Assembly: GCF_023278565.1 (NCBI RefSeq)
Contig: NC_064682.1
Span: 2,604,001-2,668,000 of the forward strand
Length of the DNA stretch: 64,000 nt
Reading direction: 5' to 3'
DNA from: Colletotrichum lupini
Lineage: Eukaryota > Ascomycota > Sordariomycetes > Glomerellales > Glomerellaceae
Positions 1-12,170 of this stretch are shown here, one piece after another. Below the pieces are notes generated by a model that made no database searches, had not been told where the DNA came from, and was given only the letters and a program-made list of their open reading frames with translations. Position numbers and translations under genes: made by a program. Each line of letters starts with the position of its first letter. Position 1 is the stretch's first letter.

Positions 1-3000
1 AAAGAATCCTTTAAAGAGCCGCTAAAGAGCTTCTTTTTATACTAGCTCCTAATACGAAATTACTAATTTTAAGAAATTAACTAAGTAATAAAAGGGATTA
101 TTAATAAGTAATAATTACTTAATTATAATTAAGCTACGAAAAAGACTACTTAAAAAATATAAAATAGGGTACCGAGAGGCCGTAAAAAATAAAGTTTCTA
201 AGTATCTAACCCTATTGCGTATAAGTAATAAGTAAGTATTTTTAATAAGTTTTTAAAATTTACGATTTTATAAAAAAGAGGGCTTAACTTTATTAACCGT
301 ACTTAACGGCCTATATAGTTCTTAATAGCCTATATAGCTCTTTTACGAGCTACCCGGCGTTTATTTTTAACTATTCTTATAAAATATTATTTTAAAAAAG
401 GTAGGTTAAAGAAGAAAACTATTTAGAAATTATAAAAAGTACGAGGCTTAGGAGGCTAGAAGTATATGGGATAATAAAAATTAGTAACTAATAAAGATCC
501 CGAGACTAATTACTATATTTTCTTATAATAATATAAACGTCTACTGCTATTATTATAAAAAGGAATTATTAAAACCTACCCTTTTATATTAAATAAAAAA
601 GAGGATCTTAGTAAGTATAATAACTAGCGATTTAAAAGGGTAGTAATAATTATTAAAAATAATAAAAACGAGAGTAGTAGTAAGATAGCGAAAAGAAGCG
701 AGAATCTCTTAGACCTTAATAAATTCGTTAAGTAATAAAAGTACGGATTTACTATAACTAGCGCGCGGATTAAATATATCCTTATTAAAATTAAATATAC
801 TAGCGATTATTAATACGGGTATAAGCTAGAGCACGACCCTTAGTAAGTTAGGGTAAGGAAGAAGAGGACGAAACCCGATTTTAAATAAAATCCTAATCCC
901 TTATAAGTAGGTAAATATTAACCCGGACTATTAGGGGACGTGGATATACTAAATTATAAATAAGCTTAATAATAAATAAATTAACGTAGTATTAATCTAT
1001 TTAACTAAGGTTTATAAGAAAAAGGGGCTATAGTGGTAACCCCTATTTTACGAAATTACAAACGACCTTAGTTATTAGCTTAATAAATAATTTATAAGCA
1101 TAAGCCTAGGAATTATAAAAGTAGTTAATAAATTCCTCTATAAGCTAGGGGTATTACTAATATAATTATAATTATAAGAACTATATAAAATATTAATAGC
1201 GATAATTATAAAAGAGGACTTCGTATTATAGAACTAAGTATAGGTTAATAGAGCGTATAATCGCTTTAATAAATTTAAAAAAAGGGTAAACGACTTAGAT
1301 TTCCTTTTTATAATTACTAACGAAAATCTATTATTACAAAAGGATATACCGGGGCAAAATATAGTACTAGAAGTATAATAATTAATAATTCCGCTTATTT
1401 CGATTTATAACTTATTATTACTATTAATACGAAATTCGGTACTAATTAGTTAATAAGAAAAGAAGTAAACGACCCGAAGTTATTAATAATATATAGCGAC
1501 GCAGGGATTATATATAAATACTAAAAATCTAGCGGTAAATATAAAATAATTTATAAACTTTAAAAAGATCTTTTTAAAAAAGAAATTATACTCTAAGGGG
1601 AAGTATGAGGTCTTATAAGAAACCCTAACGATATTTTACGATTATTATAAAAAAGTCAGAATTAGGGAATACTAGTACTATTTAGTAATTAATATCGTAC
1701 TCGTAAGTAAAGCCTCTAATTACTATTATAAAGCGGTATATAATCTTAATTAAAACGACTTTTTTAATATAATTAACGTAATCCGAAGCCGCTTCGAGAC
1801 TTATAATAAGAACCTAGAGCTCCTATCTAAGCTACGAGCGATTTTTTTATATTTATAGCTAAGATAATAAAAAGTAAATCGTAAGTAAAAATCCTTAAAG
1901 AGCTTATTAATCGAATTAATAAGCTAGCGAAAACCTAACTAAATAAGGGGATAAATAAGTAAAAAGTTAGATATTTCTATACCATAGTTTAGTATATATT
2001 AAAAATAAAAATAACCCTATACTAAGCACCCGAAGACTACGAGACGCTCTACTTAAGGCTAAGATCTAGTTTTAATATTAAAATAAGAATACTATACTAA
2101 ACCTATTTCTAAGTATATAACGGCCCTTATTAATAATATTAGGTTAATTAAATATATAATAAGAAAGGAAAAGAGGCTAAATATAGTAATTATTAATAAG
2201 GAGGCTTAGATTCGTTAAATAGGTAGAGATTTAACTTATGGGTAGGGTAATAAAAAAAGTAATACTATATTTATAAAAGAAAATAATATTAATTAAGTAA
2301 CTACTTTAAAAAAGAGCGTATTAAATCGTATAAATAGTATAAAAAGTTAAGAATAATAAATAGTAAAACTAGCCCTCGTTAGTTTAACTAATTCCTTATT
2401 ATATATAAAAATAGATCTAGGGGTATAGAACTTAGTAATAGTAGTTAAAGTAGTAGCTTAAAGTATATACCCCTTATAAAAGATTCGGAAAATAAAGAAG
2501 ATCTTACCCCCTATACTAACGAATTAGATTATAACGAAATTAATAATATTAACTACTCTTTTTTCGCCCCGTTAGCCTCTAGAGGATATACGAGGCTAAA
2601 CGAATAAAAAGTAGTAAAAGCTCTTAATAAGTAAGCTTTTATTTACGGATAGTAAGGGAAGGTTTTTTAAATAATAAATATAGAAGTAGTTAAAAGGGCG
2701 AATTTAATACGGCCGAAGCTTATTTTCTTAATAATTAAAGAGAAGACGCTATTTCTCTTAATATTTAAAAAGAAAGAATATAGTACTAAGTAAATCTAAG
2801 GGTAGCTAGAGGGGTTCTTTTTATACTACTTAGATCCCTCGAATACTAAGCTCGTATAAGTATTTTATATAAGTAAAAGGTACGGCCTAGATAATTTCTA
2901 TAGGATTATCCTAAATATTAGGGTATTATAATAGTTAATTAAAAAAAAAGGGTAATTCTAAGCGCTATAGAAGATCGTATTAATAATATTTAATACGTTA

Positions 3001-6000
3001 ATAGCGGGTATTATAAAAATTAGTTTTAATTTAGGTAAGGAAATCGTTACCTTAGGTATAGTAGAAGTAGAGACGTACTTTAGAATAATAACTTTTTATA
3101 TTTTATTTATTAATACCCTATTTCTTTTATATTTAAAAATATAAATTAACTAGGTATTATATTTAATAATACGAGGAACAGAATCTCTAGTAGTAAGTAT
3201 TTTAAAATAGTCGAACAACGATAAGGGTATACGTTTATAAACTTTACTAATAATACGAAGTTAATTAATTACTTAACGGAAAGTGAGCTTAGAAAACTAT
3301 ACTAGAGATTTAAGTACCCGTTAGTTACGAGGCTATATAACTTCTTAAAATAATTAAATAATAATAATATCGAAATAGGGGCGCTAAAGTAGTTAATAAA
3401 AATATACTACTAATACTAAATAAATGCGCAGAGCTTACGTAAATTTAAGTTTAAATTACGTAATAAGCTTAACTTTAACTAGGAAATCGTCGTTAATATT
3501 TTCTATTTAAATAGTTAGCTAGTATTATATATAATTAACGTAACTATATCTTTCTAAATAGGGCAATTCCTCTAGGATCTATAAATAAAAATAGTATAAG
3601 TAGCCCTACGAAAAAACTAGATTAATATATACTAAAGACCGCTAAATAGTATTAAAACCGACGCTAGTATTAGTTTTAAGTTAATAAAATTTAGGGATAA
3701 TACGACGGCCTATAGTATATAACTAAAAGTCGTACTTATTAAAGCGTACTATAGTATTAAAAAGGTAGAAAGGGTATATTAGTAATTAAAAAGGGCGTTT
3801 AGAATTATTAAAGAGGAAAATCCGGATTTTACTAACGATAAATACCTCTAGATAGTACTTAAATATTATAACGATACTATAGGGCCTAACGGACTTATAC
3901 TAACGCTATTAGTATTTAGAGTATATTTAAAAACGACCTTAGCCTTATTATCGTTACTAAGCGTAAATTAACGAGCCTAAGTAATTAAAAAAGTAATATG
4001 GGTACTACGCGAGGTAAGTATAAAAAGGTAAATTAATAAGGTAATTATTATACATAATAGGCCCGATATAGGGGGTAATTTAAATATATTACTAAATTTG
4101 GATATATAAGTATAGCGCGAAATTACTTAATAATAAGCTAGGCTATATAAGTTAATTTCCGTTAACGAGCGCTTTTATATAGTTATAAGAGATTATAACT
4201 AGTTATTTAAAGTATTAATTACGGTAGTTAAACCGTATTATATAGATCTTAATAAGGTAATTTTTAACTTATAAAAAGAAAAAGAGCTAGGGGAAACTAT
4301 ATAACTTATAGTAGAGGTATAAGAAATTATCCTTAACGAAATTATTATAATAATATTAATAAATAATAAGGAAAAGGAAATTACTAAAAGGGCACTAATA
4401 CTACTAGTGAGACGTCGTAGAAGACTACGACGGTAAGCCCTAATATAGTAATTTATTACTAGTAACGAGGTAATTAATACTTTTTATATAGTAAAAAAAA
4501 AAGCCGATTTCGAGCTAGCGGTTAAATTATATAAAAAAAGCGTAATTATAATTATTAAAAAGCCGTATAAGGGATTAGATCTTATTAAAATAAATACTCT
4601 TTACGATCGAGGGGTCTATCGATTTATCTTATATAACTTAGAAAAATATATAAACCTTCGTATATTTAAATTACGAATAGTTTATAAAATTAAAGGGAAA
4701 AGAATACCTTAGCTATATAAGAAGTTTAGATACGTAATTCAGGGGTACGGCGACGTTAAAAAGGCGACACTACTTATATAATCGCTTATTATATAGCGCT
4801 ATAACTAATAATTAATAATAGTATTAATAGTATTATTACGGAAGAAGGGATACGAGATTTAAAGCCGTAATATTACCTAGGCTTATACTTAATTGGTTAT
4901 AGGGCTTATAAGGAAAATCCTAGCCTATTTACTAAAGGAAATAGTTAGTAAGTACTTAGAAAGTACGATTATTAAAGTACTTAAGCTATTATATAAGCTC
5001 GTAGAATCGGGTACTTATTAATAAGCTACTTATTACGACTTTTATATTAATTAACTATTAATAATTACTTCTACGTACGACCCGTACTTATTAATTACGG
5101 AGTATAAAAGTAATTAATTTAGGATCGTTAGAATATAAACTAATAATATATTAAGCCTATTTAATATTAACTTTATAAAAAAAAAGGATAAAGAGCTTTA
5201 GAAAGCGGGCTTTATAGTAAAGCTAAAAGAGGTCCTTATAATAAATATACCCTTAGTATTTAATAGCGGGATTCTTATAATTAAAAGGGAAACCGTCGTT
5301 TTTTAATAAAAAGGGTAGGATAAGAAAATTAACCTCGTTAATCCGAACGTAATTAATATTAAAAAGTAATATAAAGCTAAGCTCGTACGAGGGGTATATA
5401 TTATAAGTATTTATTAGCCCGAGATAACTTTTAACTATGCTAAAGTAGTATAAACTATAAATTTAATTAAATAAGACGTCGAGGTACTTAATAAGCGGCT
5501 TAATTAATAAAAAACGAATCTCGATCGAGGTCTTGTTTACTACCTAATTAACTTTATAATTAATAAGCTCTACGTCTTCGTTAATAAATTATTTATAAAT
5601 AATAACGACCTTATTTTATAATTAGGGTATATTATTATCTTAGTTAATAAGAGTATAAGCGAGAGCGAATTTATTATATATAGTAATATAATCTATTATT
5701 TATTAACTAAAAATAAGTAAGTAATAAGAAGTATATTAGTATTAGAGGTCTATAATATAATTAACAGCGTTAACCTCTTTTATATAATTTTAATAATACT
5801 AAAAAAGATTACTAATCGAATTAGCTTTTTACTTATTCTAACGGTTATTTATATCAATTCTTATTTACTATATAAATACCTCGTTAAATTAGGAATAATA
5901 AAAGAAAAGAGGCTTATAATTAATATTATAGCCCTTAGGTAATTATATAAAAGGCGCAAGATACTCGAGATTTATTAAATTAATAATAAAAATAACCTTA

Positions 6001-6407
6001 TAAACGCTTTTATAAAAGTAGTACTAAATAAGGGATTAGAGTAATTTATAAGTAATAAAAAAGTTATTATATAAATAGAGGGATAAGTTATATAAAAAGA
6101 GTAAAGAAAAGGGGGAAAAGGAGACGACTTAGTAAACGGGCCCGAGGTCGAATTATACTTCTAATTATAGTAATTAAATTAATAAAAAAAAGAGAAAGTT
6201 AGTATCGGATTAAAAGTCTAATTTAATTACGGTATATAGCCGACTACGTAGGGGCTAATTAGGGGCCTTATTTACGATTATCGTAGCTAGCCTAACCTAC
6301 GGTTAGAACCTCCTTTTTATACTTACTACGCAGATATTTATATAGTTTAATTAATCTCTTCGTTAACTACGGTTCGAACTAACTACCCTATAATAGGGAT
6401 ACCAACA
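1..6407 (+). mobile_element. RIP-degenerated Ty1/copia LTR retrotransposon, copy A (5' end outside window)
   Basis: The whole block is AT-rich and almost devoid of CpA and TpG while CpG persists, which is what RIP leaves. Conceptual translation on the + strand is full of stops but still shows copia order. A degraded integrase zinc-binding stretch (copia LHRRFGHP-like) lies near 3290-3345. A reverse-transcriptase stretch near 4490-5400 includes LLYKLVESGTY around 4987-5020, matching the copia LYGLxQS motif. RNase H-like sequence follows to about 6000. A purine tract precedes the 3' LTR at 6203. It aligns base for base, inverted, with copy B at 14702-22067; by that alignment about 1 kb of its 5' end lies left of position 1. 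The 3' end abuts a broken SPRY gene, followed by CTGGG as the presumed target duplication half. No functional protein can be made from it. Confidence 0.9.
6203..6407 (+). repeat. 3' LTR of copia copy A
   Basis: This 205-bp segment is the reverse complement of both LTRs of copy B. It runs from TATCGGATTA (RIP-altered TG start) to GGGATACCAACA (CA end). It contains an AT-rich TATA-like stretch and ends in a short palindrome, CCCTATAATAGGG. A purine-rich polypurine tract (AAAAAAAAGAGAAAG) lies just before it, as expected for a 3' LTR. Confidence 0.9.
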
Positions 6408-9400
6408 CTGGGCTTGGAATAGGACCATAGCCATTGTCAACAAATAGCTCCCCATCATCACTGTAATACGCCCACGATCCTTTGAACCAACCTAGCATTG
6501 TGTAGTAGATGTTGTTTGGAAGACTCGGGTCACAGAACCCGATTCCCAATATCCTGCAATGACTTATCAATTTTCGGCGCTCAGAGGTAAGGTGATAGAG
6601 TCGGAAGCAATTTACCGAGAATTGGAGTTACGAAGGACTTCGACCTCGAATTGAAATATTCTCTCGATGAAGGGATACTGTGGTTGGCGCGTATACACCC
6701 TCTTAGGAGGTTCGGCGATTGCCTGACGACCTTCATCACTGTTGGAATTAGATATTCATTCATATCATTTGAATGTGTGAACCATTGCATAGTGATGACA
6801 TACCGTGGACGGTTGGGTATTTATCATGGCCATCGACGGGTTCGGAAGTGACTTGGAGGCTTTCCTTGTACTGGTCCCAAATTAGGGTGGCGGGACTCCT
6901 ATAGTCGGGTGTCTTATCGATTTCCCCAGGTTTCGAGTGGTTGTAGAGGCTTCTGAAGGTTTCCTCGAGGCAGAAACGTTTCAGGTAGTCCCTAGAGGAC
7001 CAATTGTCTTCGTCAAGGCCATTTTGATCAACACTGTGATCTATCAAGATCTGCACAAGCTTCTTATCGCGAAGTAAGATTGCTACGTGGTAAGAGGTCT
7101 TCGACTTTACCCATGTCTCCTGCCTTCGATCGCCCGCGAACTTGTCGAATGCCTTTTGAGCGCTGGCTGGAAGCTCTTGGACAGAAAGCTCATGAAGGAA
7201 TGAGAGAATTAAAGTGGTCTCTAGCAGAGCTTGCAACATGTTCCCAATCAAACCGTGGAACTGAGAGGATTGGGAGAAGGTGAACTCCTTCAGGCGGCGG
7301 AGTCTCTGGGAGTCTGATGTCTGTGCATGCAGGAGAAGCAACCGAGCAGCTTCTACTCTCCCATCAAACAGTGCTCTGTCAAGTCGGGTCTCGCCTCATA
7401 GACTTTCTTGATGAATTTTAGCAGATGGTTTCTTCAGTAAGAGAGTTAAGGCTTGTGAGTCTTCTACATCAGCCGCAAAGTGTATTGGAGTATACCCTCT
7501 CCACCCTGGAGCGGCCTGATTCACGTCATCTACTTCAGGGCCCTGATGTTGAAGTAGTTGTTTGACAATATCGTGATGCTCACTCTCACAAGCCCATGAA
7601 ATAGGCGGCTGTTGATAGCTAGAGTCCTCGGCATTTATGGTCTTGGGCCATTGCTTCAGGATATCTGGGACAATTTCTGAAAATCCCTGTTTGCAAGCTG
7701 TGACCAGCAAGGACTCATGGCTATAGTCGAAAGCATTCTCTTGCACCTGGCCAGGGCTGCCGGCGCTCAAGAGATAGAGCGCAACATCTTGGTCCTTGCG
7801 CTCAATCGCCCTGTGTAGGGCTGTCCTTCCTTCCGAATCTGTTGCCAGCAGATTGCAATGTTCTGATACAAGCAGCTGAGCCATCTTTCTGCCACGAGCG
7901 TAATGAATTGTACAGCTGTTGTTTAAGTCAGTGCCGACTAAAGGGACCGCTCTGGACCCTTTAAGCAGTGTTTTGGCGACCTCTTTGAGGCTTTCTTTTC
8001 CAGCGGCGAACATGAGTGTCGTGATGCCGCGAGAGTCCTTTGCTAATGAATCTGCTCTCATTCATGCAGAAAGAATTTGAACACCTCAGTACGGCCGCCG
8101 ATAATCGCATAGCGTAAAGGCGTGCACCCATTCTTGTCTTGGGCTTCGATGTTAAAGCCTTTCCCCTCTGGACTACGGATGCTATCGTCGTTTGCAACCT
8201 CAACTGCAATATGAAGGAATGATTTTCCACTGCTGTACCGGCAGCTTGGATCCATCGCAAACTTCAAAAGTGCGTTGAAGCAGGGATTGAACATGCTCTC
8301 AGAAACATTGGGAGAGCCAGTGACTGAGGAATCGGTGTTTTGCTGCGTCTGAGAGACGCTATCGTCTCTTTGTCTTGTTGCATTTTCCACAAGGTAGTCA
8401 ACAAATAATCTTCCAGCCTCGTCGAGCTCATTTGAACGCGATCCCATATGCAGAAGCTGGGTGATCAACTTCGTATGTCCTAGCCTGGAGGCGATGTGAA
8501 GTGGTTGGCGGCCCCAAGAGTCCTTCTTCTCAAGAGATTGTTTTCCGCCGTGTTCTTTCAAGAAGTCAAGGGACCCCAAGTTTCCAATTTTCGAGACCAG
8601 ATTGAGAGGAGTCAGGTCGTCAAGTCCACCGGCTTGAATTACGCTCTTACGCGCTTCGCCACTCAACTCACTCAACATAGATGCGAGGCTTTTAGATTTC
8701 CCAAACAAGGCAGCGATATGGATCGGACTCCGGCCTAGGCTGTCCAGTAACTTAGGCAAGCGGTCGGTCCAGACTGACGGTTGGGTGAACCATGAAAATG
8801 TTGAATTCAGGGTCATCAGCGAGATATCCATAATGATACGGAGTCCAACCAAAAATATCGCCGACTCTTGAAACCTCTTCTGATGCGTTACACATCGAGT
8901 TAGTAAAGCTCGATCGTCTTTGAAGGGTTGCAAAACTTTAAAAAAAGACTTTACAGATCATCCTGACTCAGTTGGTGTGAAGTTTGATACACAGACTATC
9001 GTGTTTTTAGCCAAACGCAATCGTTTTGGGAGTTGCAGGATTCTGTGTCACTTACATCAACACCCGCCGCGATCATCGCCAGGTGATGCCGCGTGAGGCC
9101 AAGAGTGTTCTTTGCGAAGATTTTGTCTAATTCATTGGACTCGCTTACTTCTCGAGAATTCTGGAAAATATTTCGTGACGGTCTTGGCAGCGGTAAACAG
9201 GTCGAGCTTTGCCATGATGCCGGCGAACTTGGGGGATTCGAGATGTCTTTCAATAGCTTCCAGCTCTCGACACAAGTCCGAAGGAGGCGTCATCTGTTCA
9301 TGATACGGCTCATGAGCGGAGGACAAGAAGTCGACTGTAGCCACAGCAATGGCAACGTTCAACTTGTCATCTTCGTTGAGCTTCTCGCCCTTTGTCTTAA

Positions 9401-10330
9401 TCGTTTCAACGAGCTTCTTGTGACAGGTCGCTGTTTTTACCCATCCACGCCCAGGGCCAACACGAGGCATCAATCTGGGAATTCCCTGGTCAGGCAAGAG
9501 ATTCCTAGAACTGAGTGCCGGGATCATGCAAAGAAGGATGTCAGTTATGCTCCCTAGGCCGTATGATTTCATGCTTCGAATGACTTTGGTAAGTTTACGG
9601 TGGCGAAGTTGGGATCGGAGCCATGTCTTAGCAAAGTCGATCGAGTCGAAAGTCTGTGGGCCTTCTATCTCTAGCTCTTGTTTGACTCCATCGGGACCTG
9701 AATCCAGACAGTCTCTTGGAAGGAACTCCGAAATATTCCACATGAAACTGGTGAAAAGGTGTTGGGCCGAGATGGCCGAGAGGGACGCCTTCGACGTAAT
9801 CCTCAGCTCTCTGGCAGCTGTTTTGTCTGCGTCACTGTCAATCAGGCTGTATAAATAAGCATCAACTTTAAACATGCAACACACCTTTGGGCGACTCAAA
9901 GCCCTTAATACAATCACTATTTCAACATTTGCACCCCTTCCTTGGCTTTTCTTTCGCGTTGGTTCATCGCTCTTGGGAAGTATTTCCCTGTCATTGCTTT
10001 CTCCGTGGTCACCTTTTCCGTCTTCACTTTCTTCGTCTTCACATTCTTCACCACCACTTTCTTCGTCATCGCTTTTGTAGTTGTCTCTTTGGTCGTCTTA
10101 AGTCGTAGTATCGCTCTATTCAGCGACAAGGCTGTCGACCCACCAAGAGACATCTCGTTTCAGGACGTCATTCAGCTCTGTCTCGAACAGTATCTTTATT
10201 GATTTCAACGTTGCTGTTATCAGTGAGCTATTGTCAAGCCTTACTTTTGGTGATTCGCAGACAAAGGTCACCTGCAGGTCTCTTACTGTATCCCGGCAAT
10301 ATTTGCAGCTGCGCAGATTGACCTATCCCA
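6408..10330 (-). pseudogene. Decayed ankyrin-repeat/SPRY-domain protein, 3' end cut off by copia copy A
   Basis: Read on the - strand from about 10.33 kb. First comes a cysteine-bearing segment, then an acidic linker, a helical region (9.1-9.9 kb), and several ankyrin repeats (7.4-9.1 kb; for example GRSPIHIAALFGK, GRQPLHIASRLGHTK, GRTALHRAIERKD, GYTPIHFAADVED). Last is a SPRY domain (6.4-6.65 kb; FEVEVL then IGIGFCD-like and GWFKGSWAYYSDDG), interrupted by a canonical intron at 6554-6615. The frame is broken several times: stops at 10116-10118 (TAG), 10098-10100 (TAA) and 7396-7398 (TGA), and frame changes near 8770, 8058 and 6750. Some gaps are real introns (GTAAGT near 9051; GTATGT near 6760). 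The SPRY domain stops dead at the LTR of copy A. Related fungal ankyrin/SPRY proteins are often linked to self/non-self recognition; that role here is inference. Confidence 0.75.
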
Positions 10331-11738
10331 ATTATGTGCTGGTCATTCAACAATCAGAATCCACCGTTACGCCTTTCCATACGGTATCCCAGAGTACTAT
10401 TCCACGCAGCTTGCACAAAAAATGGCTTTAGAAGGCTTGTTCACCCAGTGCAAAAATGCGCGGACGATGACGCGTGATTGCAAGGCGTTTGTCTGAATAT
10501 TGTCAGGGCCCAAAAGTGGGTGGGCTGACTTACATTGAATCTCGGATCTGCATGTTGCCCAAGGCTTCTTTCGAGGGAACTCTGGTCTCAACACATGGTA
10601 ATGGGCTTGCGTGCACCTACATCGATGGCCATGAGGATCCTCGGGACCTCAGCCCATAACAGGCTGACCTATGTATCACAGCGACTGAAAAACACAGCCA
10701 TTGTCTAGCAGCTGCTCGGTCATTACTGAGGCAAGATGGGTGTGTTGGTCTAGGATGAGGCTGGGGGACCTAGAGCAAACTGCCCGCGAGGCTAACTATC
10801 AAAAGCTGTCACGAGTTATGGCACGCAGTAATGAGCATATGGAGCAGGAAGGTATCAAGAATATTGGACTCAGGTGCGTGGAGACATGACGAAGAAAATG
10901 CAACGTAGGCCGTGACCTTTCTGGTGTTGAGCACAGCGGCGGTATCCTGTCTTGAATCGCGGCCGCATTGTCTAACAATCGAAGACTGGCAACAATGACA
11001 AGGTCCTCTGGGATTTGTACCTTCTGGAACGCAGCTGGGAGGTCGCGTTGCGATTATTATCTTTTGTTCGGTGCCGATAATACTGAGAGTAATGATACCT
11101 GACGTAGGAGTATGGAACCTGATTTGGCAGTGATGGATTGATTCATTGACAGGTTACAACAACAACGACTGCGGCAGCTATGGTCTCCAGCACATCGGCG
11201 GTGAGCATTCAATGCATCGAATAATATATCGATTGCAAGAATATTCTTTGAGCCTATCTCAAGATCATTCTGCGAATCTGCAGCAACATCGGACTTGGTT
11301 GCACGGCCCTTTTTTGGAGACCAAACGCCTAGCGATGTCGCCTGTTCTTAAAGCACGAGTAGCATTACAGGAGTGGGACTACTGTGGTGGAAATTAACCT
11401 CAGCGGCCGCAGTTAGACACTGTCGTGATACAGATTACGGTGAAGTATGCCACTGAGAGGCAGACCATGGCGACCAGTTGCGCTGCTCCCTTGCTGGTTG
11501 ATCAAAGAACCAGAGCGACTGATAGCCAGTAGGGGTTCTGAGCTACACTCATGACTAGAGATACATGGTCAAACCCAAGCATCCTAGCATGGAGGCATTG
11601 GAACGCTGAGTCTCAATCAAGTCTGAACAAGAAAATTAATGGCATCATTAACAAAGAATTAAGTAGTATTGATCTTAAAATGCCCTTCGGCCCCTTTCCC
11701 TTTGCAACATTCCTCCACACGTCCGCCACTTACTGCGG
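10331..11738. other. Intergenic stretch, no gene recognised
   Basis: Only short, mutually overlapping reading frames with no recognisable domain, signal peptide or coherent codon pattern. The part nearest 10.4-10.6 kb may contain the unrecognised 5' exon of the ankyrin/SPRY relic on the - strand. NotI-like GCGGCCGC sequence occurs near 11.40 kb without evident function. Confidence 0.5.
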
Positions 11739-12170
11739 TCAGTTGAAGCTGCAAGGAACTTGGATGACCCAGTCGGGGTAGATCAGATTCTTGTTCTTGA
11801 TCAGGCCCGAGTTCTTCTGCAGCAGCACATCCGCAGTCGTACAGAAGTCATAGGCGATCTTGTTAAGGGTGTCGCCGGACACGACCACGTAAGCGCCATC
11901 ATACGCCGAATTCTTGGCGCAGTCTCGCTGTTTGCCGGCGTTCCAGTGGCACGGCACCTTTAGTTTCATACCAGGCTTGATGTTCTGGATGTTGTTCCAC
12001 TCCTTGATGACCTGAGGTGACGTGCAGAAGTCGGCGGCGAGAATGTCGAGTGTATCGGATGAAGTTGTGTGATACCAGCCTTCCGAGGCCTTGGTGTGCT
12101 CGCAAAAGCGACGGAGGGCGGCGGTAGAGCCCAAAGTAGCCGCCATGACCAGGAGGAAATCAGAGCGCAT
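11739..12170 (-). CDS. Secreted two-LysM protein (LysM effector type)
   Basis: A 143-residue protein. Residues 1-18 form a signal peptide (MRSDFLLVMAATLGSTAA). LysM 1 spans about 33-74 and LysM 2 about 94-140, each with the SGDTL-like start, the AxDFCT core and a VPC end. Six cysteines (23, 49, 74, 84, 110, 140) suit an extracellular disulphide-bonded protein. Short secreted fungal proteins made only of LysM domains bind chitin oligomers and can mask hyphae from plant or animal chitin receptors; that role here is inference from family. I chose the ATG at 12168-12170 because the frame further upstream has no signal sequence. A TATA box lies 114 bp upstream. The gene is intact although it sits between two RIP-destroyed retrotransposons and two broken genes. 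Confidence 0.85.
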   Translation of the reverse strand: MRSDFLLVMAATLGSTAALRRFCEHTKASEGWYHTTSSDTLDILAADFCTSPQVIKEWNNIQNIKPGMKLKVPCHWNAGKQRDCAKNSAYDGAYVVVSGDTLNKIAYDFCTTADVLLQKNSGLIKNKNLIYPDWVIQVPCSFN

